Positions 1 through 11,959 of a stretch of DNA of 64,000 nucleotides are shown in pieces. A program made the position numbers and the translations under genes. Position 1 is the stretch's first letter. Each line of letters begins with the position of its first letter. The stretch comes from Austropuccinia psidii (taxonomy: Eukaryota; Basidiomycota; Pucciniomycetes; Pucciniales; Sphaerophragmiaceae), in the NCBI GenBank assembly GCA_023105745.1, contig JALGQZ010000009.1, positions 7,005,937-7,069,936 of the forward strand, given 5' to 3'. Under the pieces are notes generated by a model. The model saw nothing but the letters and a program-made list of their open reading frames with translations, ran no database searches and had not been told where the DNA came from.

Positions 1-423
1 CTTTACTATTGAGAAATAGTGGTGGTGCGCACTGTGAAAGCCCTGGGTGCAGCTTTACCAGTTGGGTTACAATGATAAAGACTACAATAATTCAAATTAT
101 AATTATACATTAGTATTTTCCAAGGGTATAACTGTTTTTGACAGTTGTACTACATAGGAATTTAAGAGCAGGATGTGGACAGCTTTTCTGGTGGAGAAAA
201 GGTCCCTCTTTATCCTAAAAGTGGGTGAAAAAGGCCTCTAGAACTTTCCACGTATAGGAAGTGAAGACTTTTCACTTCCAAGGAATGGATTGTGGCTTTC
301 ACATGGCCCGTATATCCAGTATTGGGCTCAGATGTGGTTTTGAAACCACATCTGGGCAGTTTTCACCAATACAGGGTGAAACTTTTCATCTGGGGACCAC
401 ATAGCCCTCTTCTGACATGTATG
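1..423 (-). mobile_element. Family-A Ty3 LTR, first part (interrupted, runs off window)
   Basis: This is the window-edge part of an LTR of the same family as the LTRs of the element at 3714-13399. It shares the landmark phrases of those LTRs, such as the 'gaaagccctgggtgca' stretch and the hairpin at 320-371. It stops at 423, where a second LTR begins, and resumes at 1862. Orientation is taken from element A, whose genes run on the minus strand. It could be a solo LTR or the end of an element lying outside the window. Confidence 0.8.
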
Positions 424-1861
424 TGTCAGGATGAGTGTATGTAGAAGCAGTAATTAGTCTAGTTACAGCTTTAAATTTGACTGTTACACGGAAATAAAGT
501 GATAAAATAAAGGTTTGTAATTGATAATAAGGGTTTATGAATGAAATAAAAGGGCTTTACTATTTTGCAATAGTGGTGGTGAGTGCTGTTGAAAGCCCTG
601 GGTGCAGGTTTACCTGTTGGATTACAATAATAAAGACAGCAATACTTCTAAATTAAGAGTATACCTGCTTGTTTTCCAAGGGTATAACTTTTTTTGAAAG
701 TTGTACTACTTAGGAATTCAAGAGCAGGATGAGGATAGCAATTCTGGCTGTGAAAAGCCTCCTTTTTATCCTGAAATGGGGTGGAAGGGTACTAGACCTT
801 TCCACATAGAGGAAGTGAAGAGTTTTCACTTTCTGGGACTGGCTTGTGGTTTGCAAACAGCCTTTATAACCTGTATTGGGCTCAGATGTGGTTTTGAAAC
901 CACATCTGGGCAGTTTTCACCAATACAGGGTGAAAACTTTCATCGGGGGACCTCACAGCCTGATTCTGATGTGTATGACATGTAAAATGCTGTACAGAAG
1001 CTGTATGGGACCCCAGTATTGACTGACATATGTGTTATTGAACTAAAAACAAGCTCCTTTGTCTATTTGACACCTCATATTCATGGTTATGGGATATTAT
1101 TCCATGGTAAGGCTGTATTGGTCAGAAGGTGGGATTTTGACCTTAAAACAGCTATAAATTTGTCAGTTCTTGAGATATCAACCTCAAAACTGAACCAGTG
1201 TGTAGCCCTGTATGTTTTCTACACAATGGTACCTTATTTGTTATGGTTATGATTAAATATGGCAAATCTGTGCTATGTACAAGATTTTTGTACATATGCG
1301 TGGTTTAGGCAAAAGCTGTATTGAGCTTGTTTGCCCCATAACTTCTGCTATAGTTGAGATATGGGGAAATGGATGACACCATCAGATAGCCCTGATTGTG
1401 CTACTTCCAAAAAGACCCCACTTCAACTATCTCACACTAAAAATGTAGAAGTTAGATGAGAGGTGAATCTTTTGTTCACCCTTATTTGACCTGAAATTGA
1501 CCATAACTCCAGTAATCTTGGTGCTAGCTCAGTTTGGCTGGTACCATTGGATAGCCCTGATTTAGAAATTCATTTTGAATACCCATTTGATGGGGTTAAG
1601 CCTCTTCTTCTGGATTTTAGATGAGAGGTAAAAATTAAGGTCTATGCTCAGCAATAGGTTTGAGCAGGAATAACTTTGTTATTCTTTGTCCTATGGTGAT
1701 GGGACTTATGTTTTCAGAAAGGGGTGAGTTTCCTCTTTCATTTGATACCTTTTGAGCTGATTTGGCTCAGCTCCATGTTTTGGTGGTATCTTGGCTATAC
1801 CATTGGTTTATGGTATTTTGGCTGTCATGCTTGTGCTCTGGTTTTGAGTCACAGGCTGACA
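424..1861 (-). mobile_element. Family-A LTR inserted in another family-A LTR
   Basis: The sequence opens with TGTCAGG and closes with GGCTGACA, the same ends as the LTRs of element A. No internal retrotransposon sequence is present, so it is a solo LTR. The host LTR continues directly on both sides. A short direct repeat TATG is seen at 420-423 and 1862-1865, probably the remains of a 5-bp target duplication. The short reading frames inside (for example 701-985 and 1019-1252) are not supported as genes. Confidence 0.8.
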
Positions 1862-2729
1862 TATGACACATAGAATGCTGTACAGAACCTATACAGGAAC
1901 CCAGTATTGACAAAACTATGAGTTATTGAAGTATAAACAGGATTATTTTTCTGTTTGACACCTCATAATCATAGTTATGGGAGAATATACCACAGTAAGG
2001 CTGTATTGTTCTTACTGTGGGATTTTGACCTTAAAACTGCCATCGCTTTGTCAGTTTTTGAGGTATCAAGCTCAAAGATTGTTCATTGTGTATGCTTGGA
2101 TGTGTTCTACACAATGGTACCCTATTTAATATGGCTATCATTATATATGGCAACGTTATGCGATGTACAAATTTTTTTATACATATGTATGGAGCTTGTT
2201 TGCCCCATAACTTTTGTTCTAGATGAGATATGGGGAAATGGATGGCACAATCAGATAGCCCTGATTGCCCGCTTTCCAAAAAGTCCCCACTTTAGGTATC
2301 TAATACTAAAACTGTAGAAGTTAGAACAGAGGTGAATATTTTATTCACCCTCTTTTGACTTTATTTTGGTCATAACTTCTTTAATGCTGGTGTTAGCTCA
2401 ATTTGGATAGTAAAATTGGATATCCCTGACTTAGAGCTTCATTTGTAATACCCATTTGTTGGGGTTAAGCCTCTTCCTCTGGATTTCAGATGAGAGGTGA
2501 AAAATAAGGTTTATGCTCAGCAACAACCTTGAGCAGGAATAACATTGTTATTCCTTGTCCTATGATGGTGGGACTTGTATATTTTGAGAGGGGTGAGTTT
2601 CCTCTTTCTTTTTATACTTTTTGAGCTGGTTTTGCTCAGGTCTATGTTTTGGTAGTGTCTTGGTTCTACCATTGGTTTATGGTATTTGGCTGTCATGCTT
2701 GTGCTCTGGTTTTGAGTCACAGGCTGACA
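1862..2729 (-). mobile_element. Family-A LTR, second part of the interrupted copy
   Basis: This continues the LTR that starts before the window and breaks at 423. It begins at the motif 'gaatgctgtacagaac' that lies mid-LTR in the copies near 4250 and 12510. It ends with GGCTGACA at 2722-2729, the family terminus. Confidence 0.8.
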
Positions 2730-3713
2730 ATTTTGCTATTTTAATTCTCTCAGTACCAACATAATTGATATCGCAGAAAACTAATTGGTCAAGGAATTCT
2801 GCCAATAAATTGATTCTAACAGAAGCCCTCAAGAAGTTGAAATGGGTAGGTAAACCATGTGGTGTTGGGAAAGCCCATGGCTCATCAATTGCTTATTTAA
2901 GTGAAAAGGAATTGCTAGCAATATAATAAGAGGACACCTAGCACATAGAAGATCAAAGCTACAAATGGTAAACTTTCAACAAGTACCAATAAAATGTTAG
3001 AATTTCCTAAAGGTATGACATATTTCAAGTAGCTGTAATAATAAACCTATGTGCATAAGGTGCAGCCATCAACAAAACATGAGATAATACAAAGAAGAAA
3101 TGAATGATCAGAGCTGCATAAGATTAATGGATCACAACATTAAAAATGAGAAATCTGTTGACACGATAAATTGAAAGTATTTCCATTAGACCTTCAGTAA
3201 TAAGTGCCCCATTAAGAACCAAAAACTGGAGAAATCCAGTCTGGCCAGGTGCTTATGAAGGGAAGCCAACATGTGAGAATTTGAGATATGACCAAATATC
3301 CAAAAAGGGCACACACCAGTCATTTTCTGTGTGAATGGAAGGCAATTTATAACTTATGCTTCAAATAAGCCTTATATGTTGCTTATGAGTTCCTGAGGGG
3401 TGAAATATAAGTTCCTATTTCATGCCTGAAATATAACTATGTCATTAAAAAAGCAATATGTTTTAAATTCCATGACATTGAGCTTGGGGGAAATTTGTAT
3501 TATAGTAGAGGAAAGTATCTGAAATTTATACAATTTTGATTATGTTCAAATGAAAATATCACAGCTCTCCAAATTCTTTTCTGAGTTTTAGAGGTTGCAT
3601 TACCTATCCCTGTGATTTCTTGAATGAATTTTAGCTTTGTGCAAATGAGACAAGTTTGTGAATATCTTTTTTGGATGTGCATAATAGAGTGCCATAAAGA
3701 ACATGAAATCAAA
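2730..3713. other. Non-coding spacer, nothing recognised
   Basis: This AT-rich stretch lies between two family-A LTRs. I see no plausible gene, repeat unit or RNA. It is probably flanking DNA into which element A inserted, or old unrecognisable repeat. Confidence 0.5.
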
Positions 3714-3718
3714 CCACA

Positions 3719-5123
3719 TGTCAGGCTGAGTCTATGATAAAGATGTATAATAGTATTTACAAGCTTGAACTATGACTGTTACACAGTAAAAATGGTAATA
3801 AAAAAGTTTTTTGATGGTTATAAGGGTTTTAGAATGAGCTTATAAGGGCTTTACTATAATGATATAATGGTGGTGAGCGCTGCTGAAAGCCCTGGGTGCA
3901 GTCTTACCAGTTGGATTACTATAATAAGAGCTACAATACTTGAGTTTAAAGTAGAACCTGATTATTTCCAACAGTATAACTGTTTTTGACAGTTGTACTA
4001 CATAGTAATTCAAGAGCAGGATGGGGATTCCTTTTCTGGCAGTGAAAAGGCTGCTAGACCTTTGCATGTATAGGAAGTGAAGATTTTTAACTCTCAAAGA
4101 CAGGCTTGTGGTTTGGAAAATGCATGTATAGCCATTATTGGGCTCAGATGTGGTTTTGAAACCACATCTGGGTTGCTTTTACCAATACAAGGTGAAAACT
4201 TTCATCTGGGGACCACAGAGCCTGATTCTGACGTGTGTGACACGTACAATGCAGTACAGAGCCTGTATGGGACCCCAGTATTGAATGAACTATGAGGGAT
4301 TGAAGTAAAAACAAGGTTGTTTGTCTGATTGGCCCCTAATAATAATGGTTATGGAATATTATCCCATGGTAAGGCTGTATTGGACAAACTGTGGGATTTT
4401 GAACTTAAAACAGCCATACCTTTGTCAGTTTTTGAGAGATCAACCTCAAAATTGGTTCTGTGTGTATCCCGGTATGTGTCCTACACAATTGTATCTCATT
4501 TGAAATTGTTATCATTAAATATGGCAAAGGTATCCCATGTACAAGAGTTTTGAACATACCCATGTTTTAGCCAGAAAGCTGTATTGGGCTTGTTTGCCTT
4601 ATAAATTTTGTTCTAGATGAGATATGGGGAAATGATTGGCACAATAAGATAAAACCTATTGTTCTTTTTCCAAAAAGACCCCACTTTAGGTATCTCACAC
4701 TAAAACTTTAGAAGTTAGATGAGAGGTGACAATTTTATTCACTCTTATTTGGCCTGAATCTGGCCATACCTTCTGTAATACTGGTTATAGCTCAGTTTGG
4801 CTGTTAACATTGGATAGCCCTGACTTAGAGCTTTATTCTGAATACCAATTTGATGGATTTAAGCCTCTTACTCTGTATTTCAGATGAGAGGTGAAAATTA
4901 AGGTTTATGCTCAGCAACAACTTTGAGCAGGAATAACTTTGTTATTGTTTGTCCTATGGTGATGGGACTTGTATATTTGAAAAGGAATGAGTTTCCTATT
5001 TCCTTTGTTACCTTTTCAGCTGATTTGGCTGAGTTACATTTTTTGGTGGTTTCTTGGATTTACCATTGGTTTATGGTATTTGGATGTCATGCTTGTGCTG
5101 TGGTTTTGAGTGACAGGCTGACA
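3719..5123 (-). mobile_element. Element A 3' LTR
   Basis: Read on the plus strand, the LTR runs from TGTCAGG to GGCTGACA. Its outermost six bases form an inverted pair (TGTCAG/CTGACA). It aligns over its length with 11960-13394 and with the copies in 1-2729. It lies downstream of the minus-strand pol genes. Confidence 0.9.
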
Positions 5124-5145
5124 TACCCTCCCTCCAAAAAAGGCT
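5124..5145 (-). promoter_or_regulatory. Polypurine tract of element A
   Basis: The plus strand reads 'taccctccctccaaaaaa' immediately beside the 3' LTR. Its complement is a purine run with GGAGGGAGGG, the expected plus-strand DNA primer site. Confidence 0.7.
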
Positions 5146-5192
5146 CATCATTGATGCAACTGTTTAGTCCTCCTAGAGGCTCTTAATCTCCT

Positions 5193-6607
5193 TCAATGAA
5201 GGTTCCCATCTGGTATGGCATCTTCTGCCAACCATTTGTCTTTATCAGCTGTTTGGTTCTTGAATCTGATTAAGTATTGTCTCTGATCCTTACCATTAAG
5301 TCTGATCTTCCTGGCCTTGATTATTTTCTTCACAAGCCCAAGGGAGTCCTCCATTGCCACTATTTCTGGTGGTGTGGGGTTCTTCTTCCTGGAGGGGAAT
5401 TTATCCTCCTCTGTCTGGAAGTATGGCTTGACTAAACTCACTGGAAAGACTGGGTGTTTCCTGGAAAACTCCTCTGTGAGTTTTACTTCCACTGCATTTT
5501 TCCCTATCAATTTAATGATAGTGAAGGGCCCTACAAATGAGTCTCTCATTTTCTTGGGTCCTTTGAGATTATTAAAGTTAAGTGTAGACACTAGCACTTG
5601 TTCCCCTTCATTAAATTCAGGTTCCATGTGTGATTTGTCCCACCTCTGCTTATATTCTTTTGCCTCAGCTATGCATTTGGCAGCTTTGTAAAAAGTTCTC
5701 TTCCACATTTCAAGGAAATATTTGGCTGTGGCATGGAGGGTCAGAAGGTTTTTCTTCAAATTATCCACTGGAAATAGGGGATTCCACCCTTTTCCTACCA
5801 GTGCAGGTGTTTTTCCTGTGGTAGAGTGCTGACTTGTGTTATAAGCCAGTTGGACTGCTGGTAGAAGGGTAGCCCAGACATGGGTGTAACCTTCATGGTC
5901 CTTATATTCCATGCCATAGGCACCGGATCTTCTAAGGATATCCTCTATTGTCTGAATCATCCTTTCAGATAATCCATCTTTTTGGGGATGGTAAGGTGTA
6001 GAAAAACAAGTTTAGTACCCATAATGTCATAAAGGGTGGTCCAAAATTCAGATGTGAACTTTGGGTTGCTATCACTGATGATGATCTTAGGGACTCCACA
6101 GGTAGATATGATGTTGTTCCAGAAGAACAGAGCAGTATCAATGGCTGTGTCCTCCTTGTGATATGGTAGGCACCTCATACTCTTTCTGAGCTTATCAACT
6201 ATGATTAAGCAGGCATTGCAATTTTCCTTGCCTACTGGAACAAGTCCTGTGACCCAGTTCATGTTGAGGGTTTCCCATAGGTGTTTGGGTTCTTCTATAT
6301 GTTGAAGTAACCCATACTTCTTCCAATATTTTCTATTAGCCTTTTGGAATCTTTCACAAGTATTGATGTATTCACTCAAGTCTTGTTCCCATCTGGGCCA
6401 TGAAACAGTGATTGCTACCCTTTCTTTGGTCCTGTCTTCACTCATGTGTCCCATATAGGGGCAATCATGGCATTCCTGTAGGATCAAATATATATGGTCT
6501 CTGTCTATTATTGTAAGTGCACTAGTGTGCTTCTCTCTATTGTAGAGCAGGCCATCTATAAGGAAACATTTATTGTCCTTATAGTCCCTCAACCAGGGTT
6601 CCTCCAA
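5193..6607 (-). pseudogene. Element A integrase and chromodomain-like tail (broken)
   Basis: Two overlapping frames cover the integrase. The upstream piece (6607-5957) keeps the zinc-binding histidines (ECHDC...[11 protein letters not shown]), but the final cysteine pair reads CERF rather than CxxC. The first catalytic Asp is Asn (MNWVTG for the usual MDWVTG), and the second-Asp motif is kept only as ISDSNPKF. A frameshift near 5960 removes the motif that carries the catalytic Glu. The downstream piece (5960-5193) has the integrase C-terminal region and ends in a chromodomain-like segment (QYLIRFKNQ...KDKWLAEDAIP). Known chromodomain tails target Ty3 elements to chromatin; here the protein cannot be functional. 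Confidence 0.88.
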
Positions 6608-6652
6608 CTGGGATTCCTGTTCTTGACTCCTGTATTTTTGTTGAAGGAGTTG

Positions 6653-7327
6653 TTACAATATGCCACACTGTTTGTGTTTGCCATATGTCTTCATCACCGC
6701 ATTGAAGAATTCAGTGTGCAGTTCTGAGGAACTTATTCCCAGTATGGTAGTTTCTGTTCCTTCTGAGTTAGTGTTTCCTCTGTCTGGGGTACCACTTTCT
6801 GTTGCACACTCAGAAAATCTGAAGTTTTTCTTCCTGTCTATTTCCATGAAATGGATAGGAATTTGAGCTGCTATTTCAGGGTCATAAGCTGGGTTGCTTT
6901 TGACATTACCCAGTGGGCATCTGCTGAGGACATCTGGATTGGTATTACTTTTACCCTCTTTTTATATTATGGTCATATTCCCTCTATACTCTTGGATGGA
7001 TATTTACCACCTGAGCATGTGTCTATTGGTAGTCTTTATGTTTAGTAGATACTGAAAGACTGTGCAGTCTGTGTAGACTTCAAAGACTGCGCCCTCAAAA
7101 TAATAATAGAGTTTCTCTAGAGCCCAGACTAAGCATAGACATTGAGTCTGGGTGGCCCCATACCTGGCTTCTGAATCTTTCAGTTTCCTAGAGCTATAAC
7201 ATATTACTCCCTCTCTCCGTTCACCATCAACAATTTGTCTTTGGTGAAGGGCCGCTCCTAAGCCTTGGCTACATGCTGCATCTATGTATAACTTGAATGG
7301 TAGTTCAAAGTCAGGCAAGATTAGCAC
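6653..7327 (-). pseudogene. Element A RNase H and connection (broken)
   Basis: The piece 7327-7004 has the RNase H start [21 protein letters not shown] in the intact family pattern, followed by [11 protein letters not shown] and a DCT motif. The remainder (6847-6653) is the linker to integrase in another frame. The region is split by frameshifts. Confidence 0.85.
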
Positions 7328-7465
7328 AGGTGCATTTGTGAGTTCATATTTGATCCTCCCATATGCATCCCTTTTTTCCTAGGTAATTTCAAAAACCACA
7401 TCTTTTCAACATAACTTTTATAAACTACTAGCTATGTGGGCAAAATCTTTGATGTGGCTTCTATA

Positions 7466-8337
7466 TTAGTGAGCAAACCCAACAAAATATTGCATATCAT
7501 TGATGTTTCTTGGTACTGGCTTTTGCAGTACTTCTTCTACTTTGTTCTGGTCAAGTTCCAGACTAAGACCTGAGACTTTACGTCCTAGAGCTAGTAGCTC
7601 TTGTTGGCCAACATTGCACTTTTTAAGTGAAATTTTTAGATTGAAGGGTGTGCATTTACTTAGCACTCTGTCTATGTATTGCACATGGTCTTCCCATGTC
7701 TCTGAGTATATAAGGCTGTCAGCAATATATACTACCATCCAGCCTTCCAATATTTCCTGAAATACGCTGTCCATCATCCTTTGGAAGTGGGCTGGTGCAT
7801 TCTTGATGCCAAATGGAATCCTGGTGTACTAGTATATGCCCATATGATATATGATTCTGAGTAATTTAGTGGAGTTTGGTTTAACTCCATTCTGGTGGAA
7901 GCCGTTCATACAATGCATTTTGCTTAGGTATCTGGCTTTTGCCACTGTGTCTAAGGCATGAGGTATCCTGGGTATAGGGTACCTGTCAGATTTGGTGTAA
8001 TTATTCAGAGCTCTGAAATCTCCATACAGCCTAGACTTGCCATCATGCCAGTTGATCAGGAAAGGAGTGGTAATTTCCGCCTTTTCATGGTGTCAAATAT
8101 TTCTGATGACATCCATGGCCAGGGGTTCATTGATATGTTTTTCAATTTCCTTCCTGGTTTCCAGAATTTCTGGTGAGGAGGTCTCCTGAGAATGGGTGGA
8201 TAAGGTCTTTCCACATACAGATAGAGTTCTATATCATGGCCTCTAATCTTTCCTAATGGTTCTTCACCAATGGAAAATGCTGGTATGTTCTTTCTCAGCA
8301 TTTTTAGTAAAATTAGTTCCTGTTTACTGGTGAGCAT
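7466..8337 (-). pseudogene. Element A reverse transcriptase (broken, YIAD active site)
   Basis: The reverse transcriptase runs on the minus strand from about 8337 (EPLGKIRGHDIELYL, ERPYPPILRRPPH) to 7466. The catalytic YIDD box reads YIAD in the segment GWMVVYIADSLIYSETWEDH, so one catalytic Asp is lost. Downstream motifs ISLKKCNVGQQELLALG and KVSGLSLELDQNKV are typical of the family. Several stops interrupt the fingers and palm. Confidence 0.9.
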
Positions 8338-8349
8338 AGTGCTAAAATG

Positions 8350-8892
8350 TCACTCTCTGACTTCATTCAGTAATTCCTCAAGAGGGTCTTGGGCAGATAT
8401 TTGGTATATATGAAGTGAAAATTTCTTTTCCTTGTTGGTACCAATGGAAATGTGTGTGTTTTTACTATTGTAAATATCTATGCCATACATCCTCTGGTAA
8501 TCTGTTCCCAGTAAGAACCCTTGGGTGTGGGCATCATCAAGCACAACAAACTCTGGATTAAGTCTGATGTTACCTTTCCTATGGGGTATAATTATATCTT
8601 TGATAATTGTCCCAATGGAAGTCATCTTCCCTGATAAACTCTTGAAGTTATTTGCCCTGGTGGGAAAGTTCTGGTTTTCCCAGTTTGGGAAGTGGTTGTC
8701 CAGAAATTGCTGACCACTATGGAGCAGTGTGCTCCGCTGTCTGATCAATGGATGTTGAGCATTGTCAATACAAACAGTCATTTTTGTGGCTGTTCCATGT
8801 ATGTCTTTCATTCCTTTGGTTGGTGTGACCAGGAATGTTTGTGCATCCTGTGTGTATTTGCACAAGCTTTTGTTGGCAGTGTCTTCTGGCAT
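8350..8892 (-). pseudogene. Element A protease region (active site lost)
   Basis: The segment aligns with the protease regions of elements B and D: QGFLLGTDYQRMYGIDIYN matches their [18 protein letters not shown]. The expected D-S-G active-site triplet is not readable, because the stretch around residues HPLIRQRSTLLHSG is scrambled by an indel. It lies between gag and reverse transcriptase as expected. Confidence 0.8.
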
Positions 8893-8919
8893 GCCTACCT
8901 GTAACTGTATGTCCTGGAT

Positions 8920-10990
8920 TTATAGTGGGGGTTCCTGTTGGTATTCCACTAGTGATTCTTCTCTTGGGTCTTGCTCCTCATTGTGTTGTTCTCTGATGGC
9001 ATCTCCCATAGAGTCTGAGTCAGAATCGTCTGCTGGGGATTCCTCCTCTGGGACCTTCTCAATAGCATAGGCGTTTTTCTTTGCCTTTGGACAGTTGTTG
9101 GCATAGTGGTCTGTTGAACCACATTTGTGAGAAGAATTTTTCTTCTTTGCCACTTCTGCCACCCTTTCTCTGGGTTGGTCTTCAAACTCCACCGTGAAAG
9201 GTTGTTTCTCTTTAAAACCACTGCTTTCATATGGGGTGTATTTCCCCATATTAGTTCTTTTCCTTACATGTTGTATGGTATGTACAATGTCATCTAGATT
9301 GCAACTATGGTTGAATCTGAGTTTCACTGCATGCTCTAGTTCTCCTGGCATTTGTGTCAGAATTTTGTGACTACTCATCTGAATATTCATTTGAAGATCG
9401 ATGGCTTACATCTGTTAGACTGTCTGAGACACCACTCATATGGATCTTTGTCCACAGAGTATTTGTCATTTTCAAATGAAATGATCTTTTGCCATATAAA
9501 AGTGGCCTTTCTATACTTTTGGATGATTTGACTCTTCCACCATGGCAAGCTTCTTTTGCCATGGACTTTATTCATTTTTGTGTACCATATACTCGCATGT
9601 CCTTTGAATGCTGTATTAAGTCTAGCAGTAATCCAGTTGTCTGGAATGCTTGGTAAATCAATGAAGATTCCATCAATATAATCTCTGAGCTCAAAATGAT
9701 CATATTCTACAGTTAGAGAGAATTTGGTCGAGTTTGAGGCCTCAGAAAGCTGTTTCATGGCTTCCGTTGCTGAATAAGACATATTATCTCCATCCTGGTA
9801 TTGTGTTGGAGATCCTGCCTTATTCATCAGCTTGGCATCTGGTTTGATGTCATCTTAATGATATACATTATGCATAACATGGCCTTGTGGTTGGGGCTTC
9901 ATGTTAGTGTAGACATTAAACAGTTTGTTTATGTCTTGATCCAGACAATCCTTGTCCCTTTTGCTGTGGTGTTGCTCTTCAAAGACTAGATTAAGTCTTT
10001 TGTTGGTCTCTTCAACTGCTTTTCTCAGCTGAGAATGTCCCTCTTGAAGAGTTTTGACAATTTCTTCCATGGAGGCTGTTAAGGTTTTTATCCTCTAATG
10101 GCTTTCTTGGAGTTCTGCAAACTGCTTTTGAGTTTTCTTAGCGAATTGGGACATTTTTAACCACAGTGCAGCACTGTTTAGGTTACCCTCAGGTGTGACA
10201 ACATTATGTTCAATCTGAGTGAGGGTAGTATTTCTATTAATAGGATTAGTGATTCTAGAGTTATTTACAACTACTTCTGGTTCTTGTGCACTTCATTGCC
10301 CAAATCCAACAGATTCTGGATCAATGGGTCTGACTCCCTCTTCCTCTGGCTGAAGGTGGTCTTGTTTTTGCCCCTGTATCCTTGTCTTCTCCTGGAAATT
10401 TCCTGGGATTGTGCGAATGGTGACTGTTGGCCCCTGATCTGTTGGTTTCTGCAAGGTGTGAAGCCACTGGAGAGCTTATTTGCCCTTCTCCTTGTGAGCC
10501 TGAAGGAATCTGAGTATGCCCTGTCTGGGTCAGCTGTTCCTCTATAGCTTGGATAGTGGCTTGATTCTCCCTTATTCTGTTTGCTCTCACCTCCAGGAGT
10601 CTGAACTTCTTGGTCAGATTACAAGCTTTGGTGATTACAATAAGATTCCTGAAGTCTATCCCTTTGAAACAAATCTTCTGGAAGCTTGCTCCAGGTTCTT
10701 CCCAGTGGGATGTCAGGTTGAACCTCTTGTTGTACCTGCTCCATTGAAATACATCTTTGAGGAGTTGGTGGAGCTGAAGAACTTGATCCATATCCTTCCA
10801 GTCCTTTTGTTTTAGGTTCCTGTTGAATTGGAAAGTTAATGGCAGAGTAGCTATGATTTACCTCAGTGTCTTGCCATCCACCACTGTTTCCAAGGTGTAC
10901 TCTTCCAGGTCTTCTGGTTCTGGAAAAACCTTCTCTGTCCTCTGGTTGGTTCCTTTGGAAGCCAAGGTTTCTGATGTGTACAGGTGACAT
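8920..10990 (-). pseudogene. Element A gag (broken)
   Basis: Gag probably begins at ATG 10990 (MSPVHIRNLGFQRNQPEDRE). Pieces at 10070-9855 and 9827-9387 carry the N-terminal and capsid regions (EYDHFELRDYIDGIFIDLPSIP, ASIWYTKM, PWWKSQIIQKY). The piece 9390-8920 carries a zinc-knuckle remnant, HKCGSTDHYANNCPK, with its first Cys changed (SHKCG). Frameshifts separate the pieces. The start lies inside the proposed intron of the overlapping accessory gene. Confidence 0.85.
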
Positions 10991-11338
10991 ATCAGTGTTT
11001 GCAAGAAGTCAAAAACTTTATTTTCTTAGGGTATTTACCTTTGACTGTGCCTTGTACAAATTTGCTGTCTGCTGATTTTGACAATTTAGTTTGGAAGGTT
11101 ACAACTGGGTTAATTATGGTAATCTTCCCTGTACAAATGGTTAAGGTTTGTTTACCTTCTATGGAAGCAGAGGTTTGTGGTTTTCTATTCCTATGAGTGG
11201 CAGTGGGTGTCCACTTCCTTGCTGTAATGAGGCCTCCACTATGCCTCTTTCCTTTGCCCTTGATGCCCTCTGGTTCTCAGGGTATCACTGGTGTGTTGGC
11301 CTGTGACTGGGTTTGTAGTGGGATGTAGTTTTCTTCCA
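10321..11338 (-). pseudogene. Element A spliced +1-frame accessory gene (decayed)
   Basis: A branchy, pyrimidine-rich stretch ends TTTCAG just before 11338, and the exon starts TG. If an A precedes it after splicing, translation starts MEENYIPLQTQSQ. The frame then runs about 100 codons to a donor G|GTAAAT at 11039/11038, with one TGA on the way. A 68-nt intron (11038-10971, ending CACATCAG) contains the Gag start codon. Exon 2 starts at 10970 in the +1 frame relative to Gag. It reads through one TAA into DQVLQLHQLLKDVFQWS and on to about 10321, where a frameshift has occurred. The function is unknown. Exon phases match elements B and D. Confidence 0.6.
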
Positions 11339-11940
11339 CTGAAATAAAACAGGAAAAGAGGGCTTAATGTCAGTTAAGACTTTTTAAAATGCTGTTTGCA
11401 CATCTAACAATGGCCTCTGGGCTTGTATGTTACTACAATATGCCCTTGTATGATGACAGGGTAATTGAATTAAAAAGTTCACGTCAGAAATATAGCTTAC
11501 AGATATCTGGTACACTGCTTGTATGCCTGTATCTCACAGATTAGCTTGTAATTAGCAAGTATAATCTGATAAAGAGTGGTATTTAAGAGGGTAATTGAAT
11601 TAAAAATACATCCAACCACACCTCAACTGTTGCTTTTACAGTAAGAGGTGTCCTTATTTAATCAAAAAAAGGGCTTTAGTAATGGCTTAAAATGTTTTTA
11701 TATGTAAAAAACACCAAAGATAAGGGTCTTGTGGTGATTAAATTATAATGAACCATGCAACAATATGATTAATAACAATAACAAATGGTGGTATATGACA
11801 TATACCAATGTAAATATATATAAGATATATATTATATATATTTTTATTTCATAATTTGCGCCTAAAAAAGCTAAAACAATTTGTTAGAATAAATAGAATA
11901 AGAGGAAAACTGACTTATAAGTCCCAAAAAGTAAAAAAAA
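11339..11940 (-). other. Element A leader, non-coding
   Basis: This AT-rich stretch separates the 5' LTR and primer site of element A from the first accessory exon. It should contain a leader intron with its acceptor at 11339. I could not choose its donor with confidence. No gene is seen. Confidence 0.5.
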
Positions 11941-11959
11941 TACGGACAGGCCCCCAAAA
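11941..11959 (-). promoter_or_regulatory. Primer-binding site of element A
   Basis: Read on the minus strand directly after the 5' LTR, the sequence is TTTTGGGGGCCTGTCCGTA. It matches the corresponding site in elements B, C and D (TTTGGGGGCC followed by a CCGTGAT-like part). The start TGGGGGCC fits priming by a tRNA whose 3' end is ...GGCCCCCA. I could not name the tRNA. Confidence 0.6.

Noticed and set aside
701..2317. Short frames in family-A LTRs (also near 4077-5186 and 12261-12518)
   Set aside because: The frames do not keep their ends between LTR copies, and the sequence is best explained as LTR.
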